From: an uncultured bacterium | GTDB lineage: Bacteria; Desulfobacterota; Desulfovibrionia; Desulfovibrionales; Desulfovibrionaceae | Direction of reading: 5' to 3' | Length of the DNA stretch: 62,700 nucleotides | Assembly (NCBI GenBank): GCA_905214305.1 | Contig: CAJMLK010000013.1 | Location: 1 to 62,700, forward strand | Part shown: positions 41,870 through 50,404 of the stretch, one piece after another | Position numbering within the stretch: the first letter of the stretch is position 1 | Layout of the letters: each line of letters starts with the position of its first letter | Translations under genes and position numbers: made by a program | Notes under the pieces: model-generated | What the model was told of the DNA's origin: nothing | What the model saw: the letters and a program-made list of their open reading frames with translations, nothing else | The model's database searches: none

Positions 41870-44800
41870 GTGAACATGATCTTTTTTACCGGCACAGGCC
41901 GTCTTCACTCTTCCGCCCAAACCGGCGAAATCTTACGCATCAGCCGTACTCTTTTTCGGCAGGCTTGTGCTCCCGTCTTTTTTTTCCTCTTGCTGACCAT
42001 CGGCGTTTTTTGCCCCTCACCCGCGCACGCGCTTGCCTGGAGCTGGTTTTCTCCCGAATCAGGGGTAGAAAGGCTCCGTTTGCACCTTGATGTTCCTGCG
42101 CAGGGAGCCGAGGTGGTTTCTGCTGACGCTCAAAACTTAATTTTTTACATTAATTTTTCCGGAACAGCGCTGTCGCCCCTGATGCGGGCCGGTGATCTGC
42201 CTGCCGCGGGCGCGCTTGTCAAAAACGTGGAATCTGTCGACGGGCGGGTACGGGTTCAGCTTTCCAGTCCTGCCGCGAGTATTGTTCGGCGGTCTGCGCC
42301 GGACAGGTTTGACGTGGAATTTTTTGCCGCCGGTCAGTCCCGTGGCGCTTTGCCTGCGCCCGGCAAAACATCCGCAGGGGGCTTTTGGGATTTTCTGTCG
42401 CTGCCCAAAGCCTACGCGGCCCAGCCGTCCTCCGGCGAACCTGCCGGGCAGGGCGGGCAGAGTGGCGTGGTGGACAGGCAGACGGTTATCGGCAAGGTGA
42501 ACACCGGCGGGCCGGAAGACTGGCCGGAACACAGGGCGCTTTCAACCGTAACACGGCCTGATGATTCTGGCGCTGTTGCCTCGCCACCGGCCGGGGAAAA
42601 AGAGCGGGAAGTCGGCGCTGCGGCTGCCGGAACATCTGTCGGCAGTGATGTCCCCCCTGGGCCCGCGCCCGCAAAAGCGCCTGAAACGGGAGGAACCCCT
42701 TCCGGTGGCGGCATGACCGGTACGGCCCCCGAACCGGCTGCCCCTGCTGCAAGCGGAGGAGGCGTTGTTTCCGGTTCCGCGCAAAATGGGATTTCAACGG
42801 GAGGGGCGGTTGCGCCGGAGCAAAAACCTGCAACTGATCCGGGTACGGCCGGACAGGAAAAACGGCCCGAAGCCGGTGCTGTGTCCGGCAAGGTGAGCGG
42901 TCAGACCGTGGGCCTTCCCGCTGCCCGGCAAGCCGAGGAAGACAAGGCAAAAGTTTCGGAAGAGCGTCCGGTTCTCTACGTGGATGAACAGGGAAATCCC
43001 GTCCCAAAGCCGGTCAATCCTGAAGTTGTCATGGAAGAAGCCGAAAGGCTCATCCGTGAGCGCAAATACATCGAGGCCCTGCCACAGTTGGAAAAACTCA
43101 GGAGTCTGCCGGGGCTGCATCCTGAAATGCTTGAAAAGACCCTGTATTACATCAGCGACTGCACATGGGCGCGGTATGCCGATAATCCGCTGGCGGGGTA
43201 TGAGGCCATTGTGTCTTCCACCAGTGAAGCCATGAACGCCAACCTGCGCTCTCCCCGCGTACCCGAGGCGCTGCTGCGTCTGGGACTGGTCAACGTCAAT
43301 GTGGGAAACCTCGTGGACGCGGGGGGCTATATTGTTGCCTTGTTGCGGCGCTATCCGGATTATCCCGGTGTGGCCCAGGGGTTTACCGCCCTTGGCAAGG
43401 CGCAGCTCAAGCGGGGGCTTGATGAAAGGGCAGAGCAGTCTTTTGCAATGGTGCTGGATAAATACCCGGAGTCTTCCTACTTGCAGGAGGCTTCCGTCGG
43501 TTTGGCAGAAGCGCTCAACAAGCAGAAAAAATTTCAGAACGCTCAACTTATTCTGGACTTCATAAGCAAGCGCTGGCCGCGCTACTACATTGATGAGCCT
43601 TCTTTTCTACTTTTGCAGGCCGGCAACGATGAAGCTCTCGGCAAGACAGGCCCTGCTCTTGGTCTGTACTGGCTGTATTACAACCTTGTTCCCGGGCACG
43701 AGGGCAACGATGCGCTTTTGCTGCGCCTCGGTGACATGTACGCCCGACAGGGCGGCTGGATCAGCGCTGAATTCGTATACCGCTATGTGGAGCGCACGTT
43801 CGCGGGGGCGGCGTCTGCTGCTGTTGCCCGCTTGCGTCTGGCGGAAAAGGGTATCTACGATTCTCCCATCAACTATGCTGAAATGAGCGCGGTTTTTGCC
43901 CGCGATTCTGGCGGCGCGCTCTGGAAGGTGTACAACGACCTTGCGGCGTCGTCCAAAACAGCTCCCGCGGCAGTTCTGGCACGCCTGAAAGAGGCCATGT
44001 GGCTGTACTGGGATAAAAAGTACACCGAAGCAATGGGCAAGGCTGCGGACTTTATTGATGCCTATCCTGAAAATGCCAATGTTCCCCAGGCCAAAGACCT
44101 TATCTGGGCATCGTTTCAGCAAGAACTGAACAACTCTCTGGCTGAGGGCAATTATGGGCGCATTCTGATTCTATGGAACGGATTTCCTCTGGTACGCGAA
44201 CGCTACGGGGCGCTTGACCCGAGGATGCGTTATGCGCTGGCTCAGGGCATGCTGGAGCGCGGTGATGAGGCCGCCGCCCTTGAAATGATGGCCGAATTTC
44301 TGAAAAGTCCGATGGACCCCAATTATGGCGAGGCCGCTTTTACGGAATTTTTCAACCGTTACCTCAAGGCTGGCGCGTGGGACAAGGTGCTTGATCTGGG
44401 AAAGCTGGTTTCTACATGGCCCATGAACAGGCAGCTGCGTAACCAGCTTGACTACGCTCTGGCGCTGTCCGCGCAAAACCTCAACCTGACCGGCCCTGCT
44501 CTTGCCATGTGGGCGCAACTGGCGGAACGGCAGGATATTCCGCTTTATCAGCGGGCTTACGCCACCTATTTTCTGGCCCGCGATGCCGAACAGCGCAAGG
44601 ATATAAAAAATTCCTATGAACTGAACCGCAAGGTTATCGACCTTTTTACACGGCTTCAGGACGAGCGCTCTGACAAGGCTGACCCGCAGCGCATCAAGGA
44701 TGCCATGGCCGCGCTTATGGACATCAGCGAGGTTGCCAACCGCATTCCCGAAGCGCTGGAATGGGTGGGCCGCTACAATGCCTACGCACCGCCCGAATCG

Positions 44801-45049
44801 CCGGAGTATCCCGGCCTGCGTTTTCGCGAGGCGCGCCTGTACCGCAAGCTGGGAGATGCGTCACGCGCTCAGGCCTTGCTGGAGGATATTGTTCGCAACT
44901 ATCCCAATTCGCCCTTTGCTCAGGCGGCGGCAGGGGAGTTGCGCACCTTTGAGGTTTCGCGTGACTTGCAGAATTTTCTGCCCGGCGGCGCTCCGGCAGG
45001 GCAACAGCCCGCAGCGGGGCAGCAGGCCGCGCCGGGGCAGCAGCAGTGA
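41870..45049 (+). CDS. Large exported TPR protein
   Basis: A 1059-residue protein with an N-terminal signal or anchor (hydrophobic about 33-52, SPAHALA). Residues about 55-160 form a beta-rich domain resembling AMIN-type domains. Residues about 175-370 are a low-complexity linker of Gly, Pro, Ala, Glu and Lys. From about 385 to 1035 there are many tetratricopeptide-like helix pairs (for example ALLRLGLVNVNVGNLVDAGGYI, then GVAQGFTALGKAQLKRGLDERAEQSF, in two pieces). The tail is Gln/Gly/Ala-rich. It probably acts in the periplasm as a protein-binding scaffold. The start is GTG at 41870 or ATG at 41876; neither has a strong Shine-Dalgarno site. It lies 62 bases after the sigma-54 activator gene. 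Confidence 0.88.
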   Translation: MNMIFFTGTGRLHSSAQTGEILRISRTLFRQACAPVFFFLLLTIGVFCPSPAHALAWSWFSPESGVERLRLHLDVPAQGAEVVSADAQNLIFYINFSGTALSPLMRAGDLPAAGALVKNVESVDGRVRVQLSSPAASIVRRSAPDRFDVEFFAAGQSRGALPAPGKTSAGGFWDFLSLPKAYAAQPSSGEPAGQGGQSGVVDRQTVIGKVNTGGPEDWPEHRALSTVTRPDDSGAVASPPAGEKEREVGAAAAGTSVGSDVPPGPAPAKAPETGGTPSGGGMTGTAPEPAAPAASGGGVVSGSAQNGISTGGAVAPEQKPATDPGTAGQEKRPEAGAVSGKVSGQTVGLPAARQAEEDKAKVSEERPVLYVDEQGNPVPKPVNPEVVMEEAERLIRERKYIEALPQLEKLRSLPGLHPEMLEKTLYYISDCTWARYADNPLAGYEAIVSSTSEAMNANLRSPRVPEALLRLGLVNVNVGNLVDAGGYIVALLRRYPDYPGVAQGFTALGKAQLKRGLDERAEQSFAMVLDKYPESSYLQEASVGLAEALNKQKKFQNAQLILDFISKRWPRYYIDEPSFLLLQAGNDEALGKTGPALGLYWLYYNLVPGHEGNDALLLRLGDMYARQGGWISAEFVYRYVERTFAGAASAAVARLRLAEKGIYDSPINYAEMSAVFARDSGGALWKVYNDLAASSKTAPAAVLARLKEAMWLYWDKKYTEAMGKAADFIDAYPENANVPQAKDLIWASFQQELNNSLAEGNYGRILILWNGFPLVRERYGALDPRMRYALAQGMLERGDEAAALEMMAEFLKSPMDPNYGEAAFTEFFNRYLKAGAWDKVLDLGKLVSTWPMNRQLRNQLDYALALSAQNLNLTGPALAMWAQLAERQDIPLYQRAYATYFLARDAEQRKDIKNSYELNRKVIDLFTRLQDERSDKADPQRIKDAMAALMDISEVANRIPEALEWVGRYNAYAPPESPEYPGLRFREARLYRKLGDASRAQALLEDIVRNYPNSPFAQAAAGELRTFEVSRDLQNFLPGGAPAGQQPAAGQQAAPGQQQ

Positions 45050-45467
45050 AGCGCAAGGCAACCTTCTGCTCAATCTGATGACTGATGGGATTTTTTCAGC
45101 CTGAAGCTGTTGCGGCGCTGCAAGAGCGAAGGCCCGTCATCAGGGTTTGGCGTCGGACTGCCTGTTGCCCCGAGAGATTTATGTCCGGGACGGCAAGGCT
45201 TGCATGCGCGCTTTGCCACGCGTTGTTCTGCACGGTGCTGCTTTGAACGTTATGCTGTTCATGAAGTGTAACGGTTGACGGCGGCAGGGGGCGGCAAGTG
45301 TCACATGCGCATGAAGCGCAGGGTGTCCTGTTGCCGGTGTTCGGGCAATCGGCACAAAAAATCGCATGTCGCATATGGGCGTCTTTTCAGAAAACAAGTT
45401 TACAGGTATTGCTGTCACTACTTGTATCCGCACTTTGCGCGGCGGCATGACCCCGAAGGGAGATCAC
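45050..45467. other. Long leader region before the DUF4851-like gene
   Basis: No gene is recognised in these 418 bases. The last part contains a good promoter candidate (TTTACA at 45399-45404, 17 bases, TTGTAT at 45422-45427) that would leave a 35-40 base leader before the ATG at 45468. No clear terminator for the TPR gene was seen. Confidence 0.45.
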
Positions 45468-46211
45468 ATGAAAAAAATGCGTCAATTCTGTTTTCTGGCC
45501 CTGCTGCTGGTGCTTACCACCGGCTGCAATGCCGCTCTGCAGCGGGGCATGGTCGGGCCTGTCTACGTGTCAACCGCCCGTCCGGCCATCAGTCTGGCCG
45601 TTAAGGACATGCCCCTGATTGCCGGTGGGCAGGGACAGGCCAACCTGGACTGGACAGGCGTAATGGGCGGCCTGCCCGTGTCGGTCTGGATGGCAGCCTA
45701 CGGCCAGGGCCAGCCGCGTTCGCCTCTGGCTATCGTGGCTCAGGTTGAACTGCCGCAGGGCTGGTACTGGAACAGCGATTCAACACCGCCGTTCAGCGTG
45801 GATCAGGCCACGGAGGTCATTGGTGACACGCCGTTTGTTGCCTGCACCTTCATTGTGGACAGTTCGCGCGACCCCTTTGCCCAGCTGGCCGGTGTGCAGC
45901 AGGATATGCCGCCCATGCGCTGGCTTGTACGCAGCTTCACCTCACGGTTCAACTTCAATACCGACAAGGTCATTCTTGAGTACCGTGAACCGCTGCCGCC
46001 ACAGATGGAATTTCTTGAAGTGCTGACCATCGGGCAGACCGACCAGTTGAAAGCCTTCGAGCAGCGCGCCCGTAGTGCGTTTGCGGTCGGGGCAGTGCCC
46101 GGCAACCTGACCGGCCTTGCCGACCCCTACATCCAGAACGTGCGCTGGCAGTTCATGGATCAACGTTTTCTTGGCACTGCATCAAGATATGATGTTTTCA
46201 AGATGAACTGA
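45468..46211 (+). CDS. DUF4851-like lipoprotein
   Basis: A 247-residue probable lipoprotein. The signal peptide ends LVLTTGC with Cys20 as the lipidation site, although -3 is Thr rather than Leu. The mature protein is mostly beta-strand, with conserved-looking segments such as QGWYWNSDSTPPF, YREPLPPQMEFLE and QNVRWQFMDQRFLG. This layout resembles DUF4851, a family I know mainly from Desulfovibrio; the match is by eye. GGGAG 5 bases upstream supports the start. It stands alone between the TPR gene and a 40-bp palindrome. Function unknown. Confidence 0.78.
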   Translation: MKKMRQFCFLALLLVLTTGCNAALQRGMVGPVYVSTARPAISLAVKDMPLIAGGQGQANLDWTGVMGGLPVSVWMAAYGQGQPRSPLAIVAQVELPQGWYWNSDSTPPFSVDQATEVIGDTPFVACTFIVDSSRDPFAQLAGVQQDMPPMRWLVRSFTSRFNFNTDKVILEYREPLPPQMEFLEVLTIGQTDQLKAFEQRARSAFAVGAVPGNLTGLADPYIQNVRWQFMDQRFLGTASRYDVFKMN

Positions 46212-46253
46212 TCCATTATTAATAATCAGTTTTTCTTGCATACAACCAGCACG

Positions 46254-46293
46254 GCAACAGCCGCCCAAAACACGTGTTTTGGGCGGCTGTTGC
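46254..46293. repeat. Perfect 40-bp palindrome
   Basis: The 20 bases GCAACAGCCGCCCAAAACAC at 46254-46273 are followed directly by their exact complement, with no unpaired loop (the centre is CACGTG). RNA from it would fold into a near-perfect hairpin, so it could be a terminator for the lipoprotein gene, although no T-run follows. As DNA it is unusually perfect and long. Confidence 0.85.
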
Positions 46294-46547
46294 ACGTTAA
46301 AGCCAATTGTGTCGCATGAAACTTGGCTCTATGGCGAGACAAAAGGCAAAAACCACTTCAAATACCTATAATATTGTTTGTAAAATGTTTTTTTTTATGG
46401 GCATTGCTACATTGACGAAATAATAAGGCATGTGTATGTTCTGCCAATTGGAATTCTGAACTCGAAAAAACTGATCTGTTTTGAAACCAAACGTGTCTTC
46501 TATAGTGCGTGTTCAGCGGATCATTAAGATGACCATAAGGGGTAATT
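46294..46547 (+). promoter_or_regulatory. AT-rich mucR leader with candidate promoter
   Basis: About 250 bases, far richer in A and T than the rest of the window, with runs such as TGTTTTTTTTTATG. TTGACG (46412-46417), 17 bases, TATGTT (46435-46440) is a plausible promoter. MucR proteins are known to bind AT-rich DNA and to repress their own genes, so autoregulation here is likely. Confidence 0.5.
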
Positions 46548-46946
46548 ATGGACGATTATTTGAAAGAAGCTCTGGAAATTACCAGAGCACAAGCCGGTGT
46601 GCGCGTGATGAGCGAAGAAGAGATTGCAACCTTTATTCAAAAGGTCGCTCTCGGCATCCGCGCTGTTGCCGAAGGTGAAGCTCCTTCCGAGATGGACAGC
46701 ACGGAAATGGCTCAGGAAGGCCGCAAGTCCGTCAAGGAAAAGTCCGTGACCTGCCTTGAATGCGGCAAAAGCTTCAAGATTCTGACCAAGCGCCATCTGG
46801 CCGGTCATGACATGACCACGGCCGAATACCGCGAAAAATGGGGCTTCAAGAAAGACGCTCCCCTTGTCTGCAAGGCTCTTCAGCGTGAGCGCCGCAAAAA
46901 AATGAAAGACATGAAGTTGTGGGAAAAGAGGCGTAAAGCCCAATAG
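46548..46946 (+). CDS. mucR: Ros/MucR family zinc-finger regulator
   Basis: A 132-residue DNA-binding protein of the prokaryotic C2H2 zinc-finger family. The finger is Cys69-x2-Cys72-x10-His83-x3-His87 (CLECGKSFKILTKRHLAGH), followed by DMTTAEYREKWGF as in MucR proteins, and a highly basic tail. Residues 1-30 are the usual oligomerisation helix. Family members are global H-NS-like repressors that bind AT-rich DNA and control surface, motility and virulence genes in alphaproteobacteria. The leader is long and AT-rich. A clear terminator follows 13 bases later. It is transcribed alone. Confidence 0.93.
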   Translation: MDDYLKEALEITRAQAGVRVMSEEEIATFIQKVALGIRAVAEGEAPSEMDSTEMAQEGRKSVKEKSVTCLECGKSFKILTKRHLAGHDMTTAEYREKWGFKKDAPLVCKALQRERRKKMKDMKLWEKRRKAQ

Positions 46947-46959
46947 CATTTGCTTATCG

Positions 46960-46982
46960 GCCCGCCGTCAGGCGGGCTTTTT
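46960..46982 (+). terminator. Terminator of mucR
   Basis: GCCCGCC (46960-46966), GTCA loop, GGCGGGC (46971-46977), then TTTTT. Textbook rho-independent terminator, 14 bases after the mucR stop. Confidence 0.9.
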
Positions 46983-47349
46983 GCATCCTGTGTCAGGCTG
47001 CCTGTCTATTATACAAGACAGCACCGCATGGCGCATGATCGGTTGTGCAATACTGCTGGTGCAAGTTCAGGGTGCTCACGCACCTGGCCCAACACGCATG
47101 CAAGCAGGGCGTGATATGGCTTTGCAGGCCGGGGGCAGTGGCTGTCACTGCATCATGCCCGCAGGCATTCCGGGTAAAACTCTGCTTGCGTTTTGCCGAA
47201 ACGGGTTTGCCGCTGCCTGGGTACGTCTTTCCGGGGCAGCCTTCAGCGCACCTGCCGGTACGCCGGAATTGCACAGGCGTTGACATCTATTGCTGAAAGG
47301 CGCGGCCCCGGCAGGCTGGTTGCTGTCTTCAGATGTTCAGGATCGGGTC
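46983..47349. other. Long region upstream of bioB
   Basis: About 370 bases without a convincing gene. I see no BirA-like operator and no known riboswitch core. TTGACA at 47279-47284 has no good -10 partner. A small inverted repeat CTGTCT/AGACAG surrounds an AT-rich centre at 47002-47021. Confidence 0.45.
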
Positions 47350-48300
47350 ATGACAGAAATTCGTGCGGCGGAAAATCCCGCCGAGGCTCTGAAGCTTGTA
47401 TCGCTTTCGGAACAAGAGCTTTTTGCCGGATCTGCGCGGCTGCGCAGGGCGGCCTTTGGCAACAGGGTAACACTTTGCGCCATCATCAATGCACGCAGCG
47501 GCAACTGTGGCATGGATTGCCGCTTTTGCTCACAGAGCAGGCATAATCATACCCCCATTGAGACCTTTCCGCTTTTGCCGGACGAAGAGCTGCGCGGGCG
47601 AATTCTGGCACTGGCGGCGCAGCCTGTGGCGCGAATAGGCGTGGTGACCAGCGGCGGAGCACTGAGCGGCGCAGAATTTGACCGCCTGCTGGGGGTGCTG
47701 CGCTCCTTGCCGGATCATGCGCTCAAGCGCGTCTGCGCGTCCTTGGGCAAGCTTTCCGCCGTTCAGCTTGCCCAACTGGCCGAGGTGGGACTTGACCGCT
47801 ATCATCATAACCTCGAAACTTCCCGCCAGTATTATCCGCACATCTGCACCACGCAAACGTGGGATCAGCGCAAGGCCACTGTGGAGCGCGTCCGGGACGC
47901 AGGCATGACGACCTGCACCGGTGGGCTGTTCGGCCTTGGGGAAAGCTGGAATGACCGCATAGAGTTTGCCTTTGCCCTCAAGGCGCTGGGTGTGAGGCAT
48001 GTGCCGATGAATTTTCTGCATCCCCATCCGGAAACGCCGCTTGCCCGCAAGGAGCCGCTCACGGCGGCAGAAGCGCTGCGCATTGTGGCTGTTTTCAGGC
48101 ATATACTGCCCACGGCCACGTTGCGCATCTGCGGCGGGCGGCCGCTGGTGCTGGGGGCGCGCCAAAAAGAGATTTTTGCAGCCGGGGCCAATGCCCTTAT
48201 GACCGGCGACTATCTGACGACTCAGGGGCGCGGTCTGGCTGACGATCTTGCCATGATTGATTCTCTTGGTCTGGAGGTTGATTGTGACCAGAGCTGTTGA
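47350..48300 (+). CDS. bioB: Biotin synthase (radical SAM)
   Basis: A 316-residue radical SAM enzyme that inserts sulfur into dethiobiotin. The SAM cluster motif C53-x3-C57-x2-C60 (CGMDCRFC) is intact. Other biotin synthase features are NLETSRQYYP, TTCTGGLFGLGE, PMNFLHPHPETP and the C-terminal TGDYLTTQGR. The Arg that binds the second cluster is in LRICGGRP. The start is the ATG at 47350 with an AGGA 8 bases upstream; an upstream TTG at 47290 is less likely. The gene overlaps the BioD-BioA start by 17 bases. It is the first gene of the bio operon. Confidence 0.95.
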   Translation: MTEIRAAENPAEALKLVSLSEQELFAGSARLRRAAFGNRVTLCAIINARSGNCGMDCRFCSQSRHNHTPIETFPLLPDEELRGRILALAAQPVARIGVVTSGGALSGAEFDRLLGVLRSLPDHALKRVCASLGKLSAVQLAQLAEVGLDRYHHNLETSRQYYPHICTTQTWDQRKATVERVRDAGMTTCTGGLFGLGESWNDRIEFAFALKALGVRHVPMNFLHPHPETPLARKEPLTAAEALRIVAVFRHILPTATLRICGGRPLVLGARQKEIFAAGANALMTGDYLTTQGRGLADDLAMIDSLGLEVDCDQSC

Positions 48301-50404
48301 GCGGTGTGTTCCTGACCGCATGCGCGAACCCTTGCGCGGCGTATTTGTGGCGGGATCAGGTACGGACGTGGGCAAAACAGTATGTACGGGCGCTCTTTTG
48401 CGCGCCCTGTGGCAGGCACGGATGGCCGTACAGGCGGTCAAGCCGGTGCAGACCGGAGTACCTTCAGACGAATCCGCCGTTGCGGCCCAGTCGGATGCGG
48501 CGGTATGCACACGGGCAGTCGCGGGCGTTTCCTGCATGGGCAGCCTTGACCCGGCGGCTGTACTGCACTGTTTTGCACTGCCTGCCTCGCCACATCTTGC
48601 CGCTGCGCGGGAAGGAAAAAAGCTGGACTGCACGGGCCTGCGCGCGGACATTCTTGCCCACTGGGCGGATGTTCCCGCCCGGGCCCTTTTGCTTGAAGGC
48701 GCGGGCGGTCTGCACGTGCCGCTTAACGAAAATGAAGATATGCTGGATCTCATGGCGGCTCTGGGCTTGCCTGTTTTTCTTGTGGGCGGCAACTATCTTG
48801 GCTGCCTGAATCACATCCTTCTTTCCATTGATGCGCTGCGCCACAATGGCCTCGAACTGGCGGGGCTGGCGCTTGTTTCGTCGGCCGATCCTGCCGCGGG
48901 CTGTCCCGGTGTCGATACCGCGGCAATGCTGGCGGACAATGCCCATCTTTTACGTCATCGTCTTGCCCGTGCCGGCTGCGATGCCCCTGTGGTGGAATTG
49001 CCGCGCCTGAAAACTCTGGATGAAGGCGGATGGGACGAGCTGGCGCGTCTGCTGACGCCGGTGGCCTTGCGCATGGCGCAGGCATGGCCGGAACCCGCCC
49101 CCGAGGCGCTGATATCCGGAGAGTGCGAACTGGTGCGCCGAGACAGGGCATCAGTATGGCATCCTTACGCTTCTGCTCGGGATTTTCCTCCGCTCAACGC
49201 GGTGCGCCGCACCTGGGGCAACCGCATTGTTCTGGCCGACGGCAGGGAACTTGTGGACGGCATGTCTTCATGGTGGGCGGCAGTACACGGCTATAACAAC
49301 CCGCATCTGCTGGAGGCTCTGCATGGTCAGGCCGGGCGCATGCCCCATGTCATGTTCGGCGGGCTTACGCATGAACCTGCCGTGGCTCTGGCTGAAAAGC
49401 TGCTGGGCCTTATGCCTGACGGCCTTGAACGCGTCTTTTTTTCCGATTCCGGCTCCGTGGCGGTTGATGTCGCCCTCAAGATGGCGTTGCAGTACCAGTA
49501 CGCCAGAGGAGAGACGGAGCGCACCTGCTTTTTGACCCCGCGTGGCGGCTACCACGGCGACACTATCGGGGCCATGTCCGTATGCGACCCTGTTACCGGC
49601 ATGCACGGCCTGTTCGCGGGCATGCTGCCGCGCCAGCTTTTTATGGAGCAGCCTTCGTGCGGTTTTGATCAGCCTTTTGATCCGGCCAGTCTGGATCATG
49701 CCCGTCAGATGCTGGAGCAGCACGGGAAAAAAATCGCTGCGGTCATTCTTGAGCCGGTGGTGCAGGGGGCAGGGGGCATGTGGTTTTATCATCCAGACTA
49801 TCTGCGCGGGCTGGCGCAGCTGTGTCGCGATGCTGATACCTTGCTTATCTTTGATGAAATTGCCACAGGTTTCGGGCGCACGGGCAAGATGTTCGCAGCT
49901 GAGTGGCCCGGCGTCAGCCCAGACATTCTTTGCTGCGGCAAGGCCCTTACCGGCGGAGTGCTTACTCTGGCCGCCACCGTGTGCAGCGGTCAGGTGGCCG
50001 AAGGCATCTGCCGTAACGGCGGGGTGTTCATGCACGGGCCAACCTTTATGGCCAATGCTCTGGCCTGTGCGGTGGCGGGGGCCAGCCTGGACCTGCTTGC
50101 TTCCGGCAAGTGGCGTCAGCAGGTCAAAGACATCGAGCGCGACCTGCGTTCGGGGCTTGCCCCGTGCAGGGATATTCCCGGTGTGAAGCACGTGCGTGTG
50201 CTGGGAGCCATTGGGGTGGTGGAGATGAAGGAGCCTGTCAATACGCGCGCGCTACAGGCTTTTTTTGTGGACCGGGGGGTGTGGCTGCGTCCCTTTAACC
50301 GTCTTGTCTACCTCATGCCGCCCTACGTGACGCCCCCCGGGGACACGCTTCGGCTGTGCGCTGCGGTAGAAGAGGCTCTGCGTCAGGGGGCGCATCTGTC
50401 GTGA
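48284..50404 (+). CDS. bioDA: BioD-BioA fusion: dethiobiotin synthetase and DAPA aminotransferase
   Basis: A 706-residue bifunctional enzyme. Residues about 1-245 are BioD: P-loop GTDVGKT at 26-32, KPVQTG, EGAGGLHVP, with ATP-dependent ring closure of DAPA to dethiobiotin. Residues about 250-706 are BioA, a class III PLP aminotransferase that makes DAPA from KAPA, with GYNNPHLLEAL, the SSWW segment, YHGDTIGAMS, DEIATGFGRTG and the PLP lysine K553 in CCGKALTGG. Fusion means the product of BioA can pass directly to BioD, and the same fusion order occurs in plants (BIO3-BIO1). The GTG start at 48284 has GGAGG 6 bases upstream, inside bioB. The symporter gene overlaps its stop by 4 bases. Confidence 0.95.
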   Translation: MTRAVERCVPDRMREPLRGVFVAGSGTDVGKTVCTGALLRALWQARMAVQAVKPVQTGVPSDESAVAAQSDAAVCTRAVAGVSCMGSLDPAAVLHCFALPASPHLAAAREGKKLDCTGLRADILAHWADVPARALLLEGAGGLHVPLNENEDMLDLMAALGLPVFLVGGNYLGCLNHILLSIDALRHNGLELAGLALVSSADPAAGCPGVDTAAMLADNAHLLRHRLARAGCDAPVVELPRLKTLDEGGWDELARLLTPVALRMAQAWPEPAPEALISGECELVRRDRASVWHPYASARDFPPLNAVRRTWGNRIVLADGRELVDGMSSWWAAVHGYNNPHLLEALHGQAGRMPHVMFGGLTHEPAVALAEKLLGLMPDGLERVFFSDSGSVAVDVALKMALQYQYARGETERTCFLTPRGGYHGDTIGAMSVCDPVTGMHGLFAGMLPRQLFMEQPSCGFDQPFDPASLDHARQMLEQHGKKIAAVILEPVVQGAGGMWFYHPDYLRGLAQLCRDADTLLIFDEIATGFGRTGKMFAAEWPGVSPDILCCGKALTGGVLTLAATVCSGQVAEGICRNGGVFMHGPTFMANALACAVAGASLDLLASGKWRQQVKDIERDLRSGLAPCRDIPGVKHVRVLGAIGVVEMKEPVNTRALQAFFVDRGVWLRPFNRLVYLMPPYVTPPGDTLRLCAAVEEALRQGAHLS

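Noticed and set aside
46983..47349. A riboswitch or BirA-type operator before bioB
   Set aside because: I could not find a conserved riboswitch core or the expected inverted BirA half-sites.
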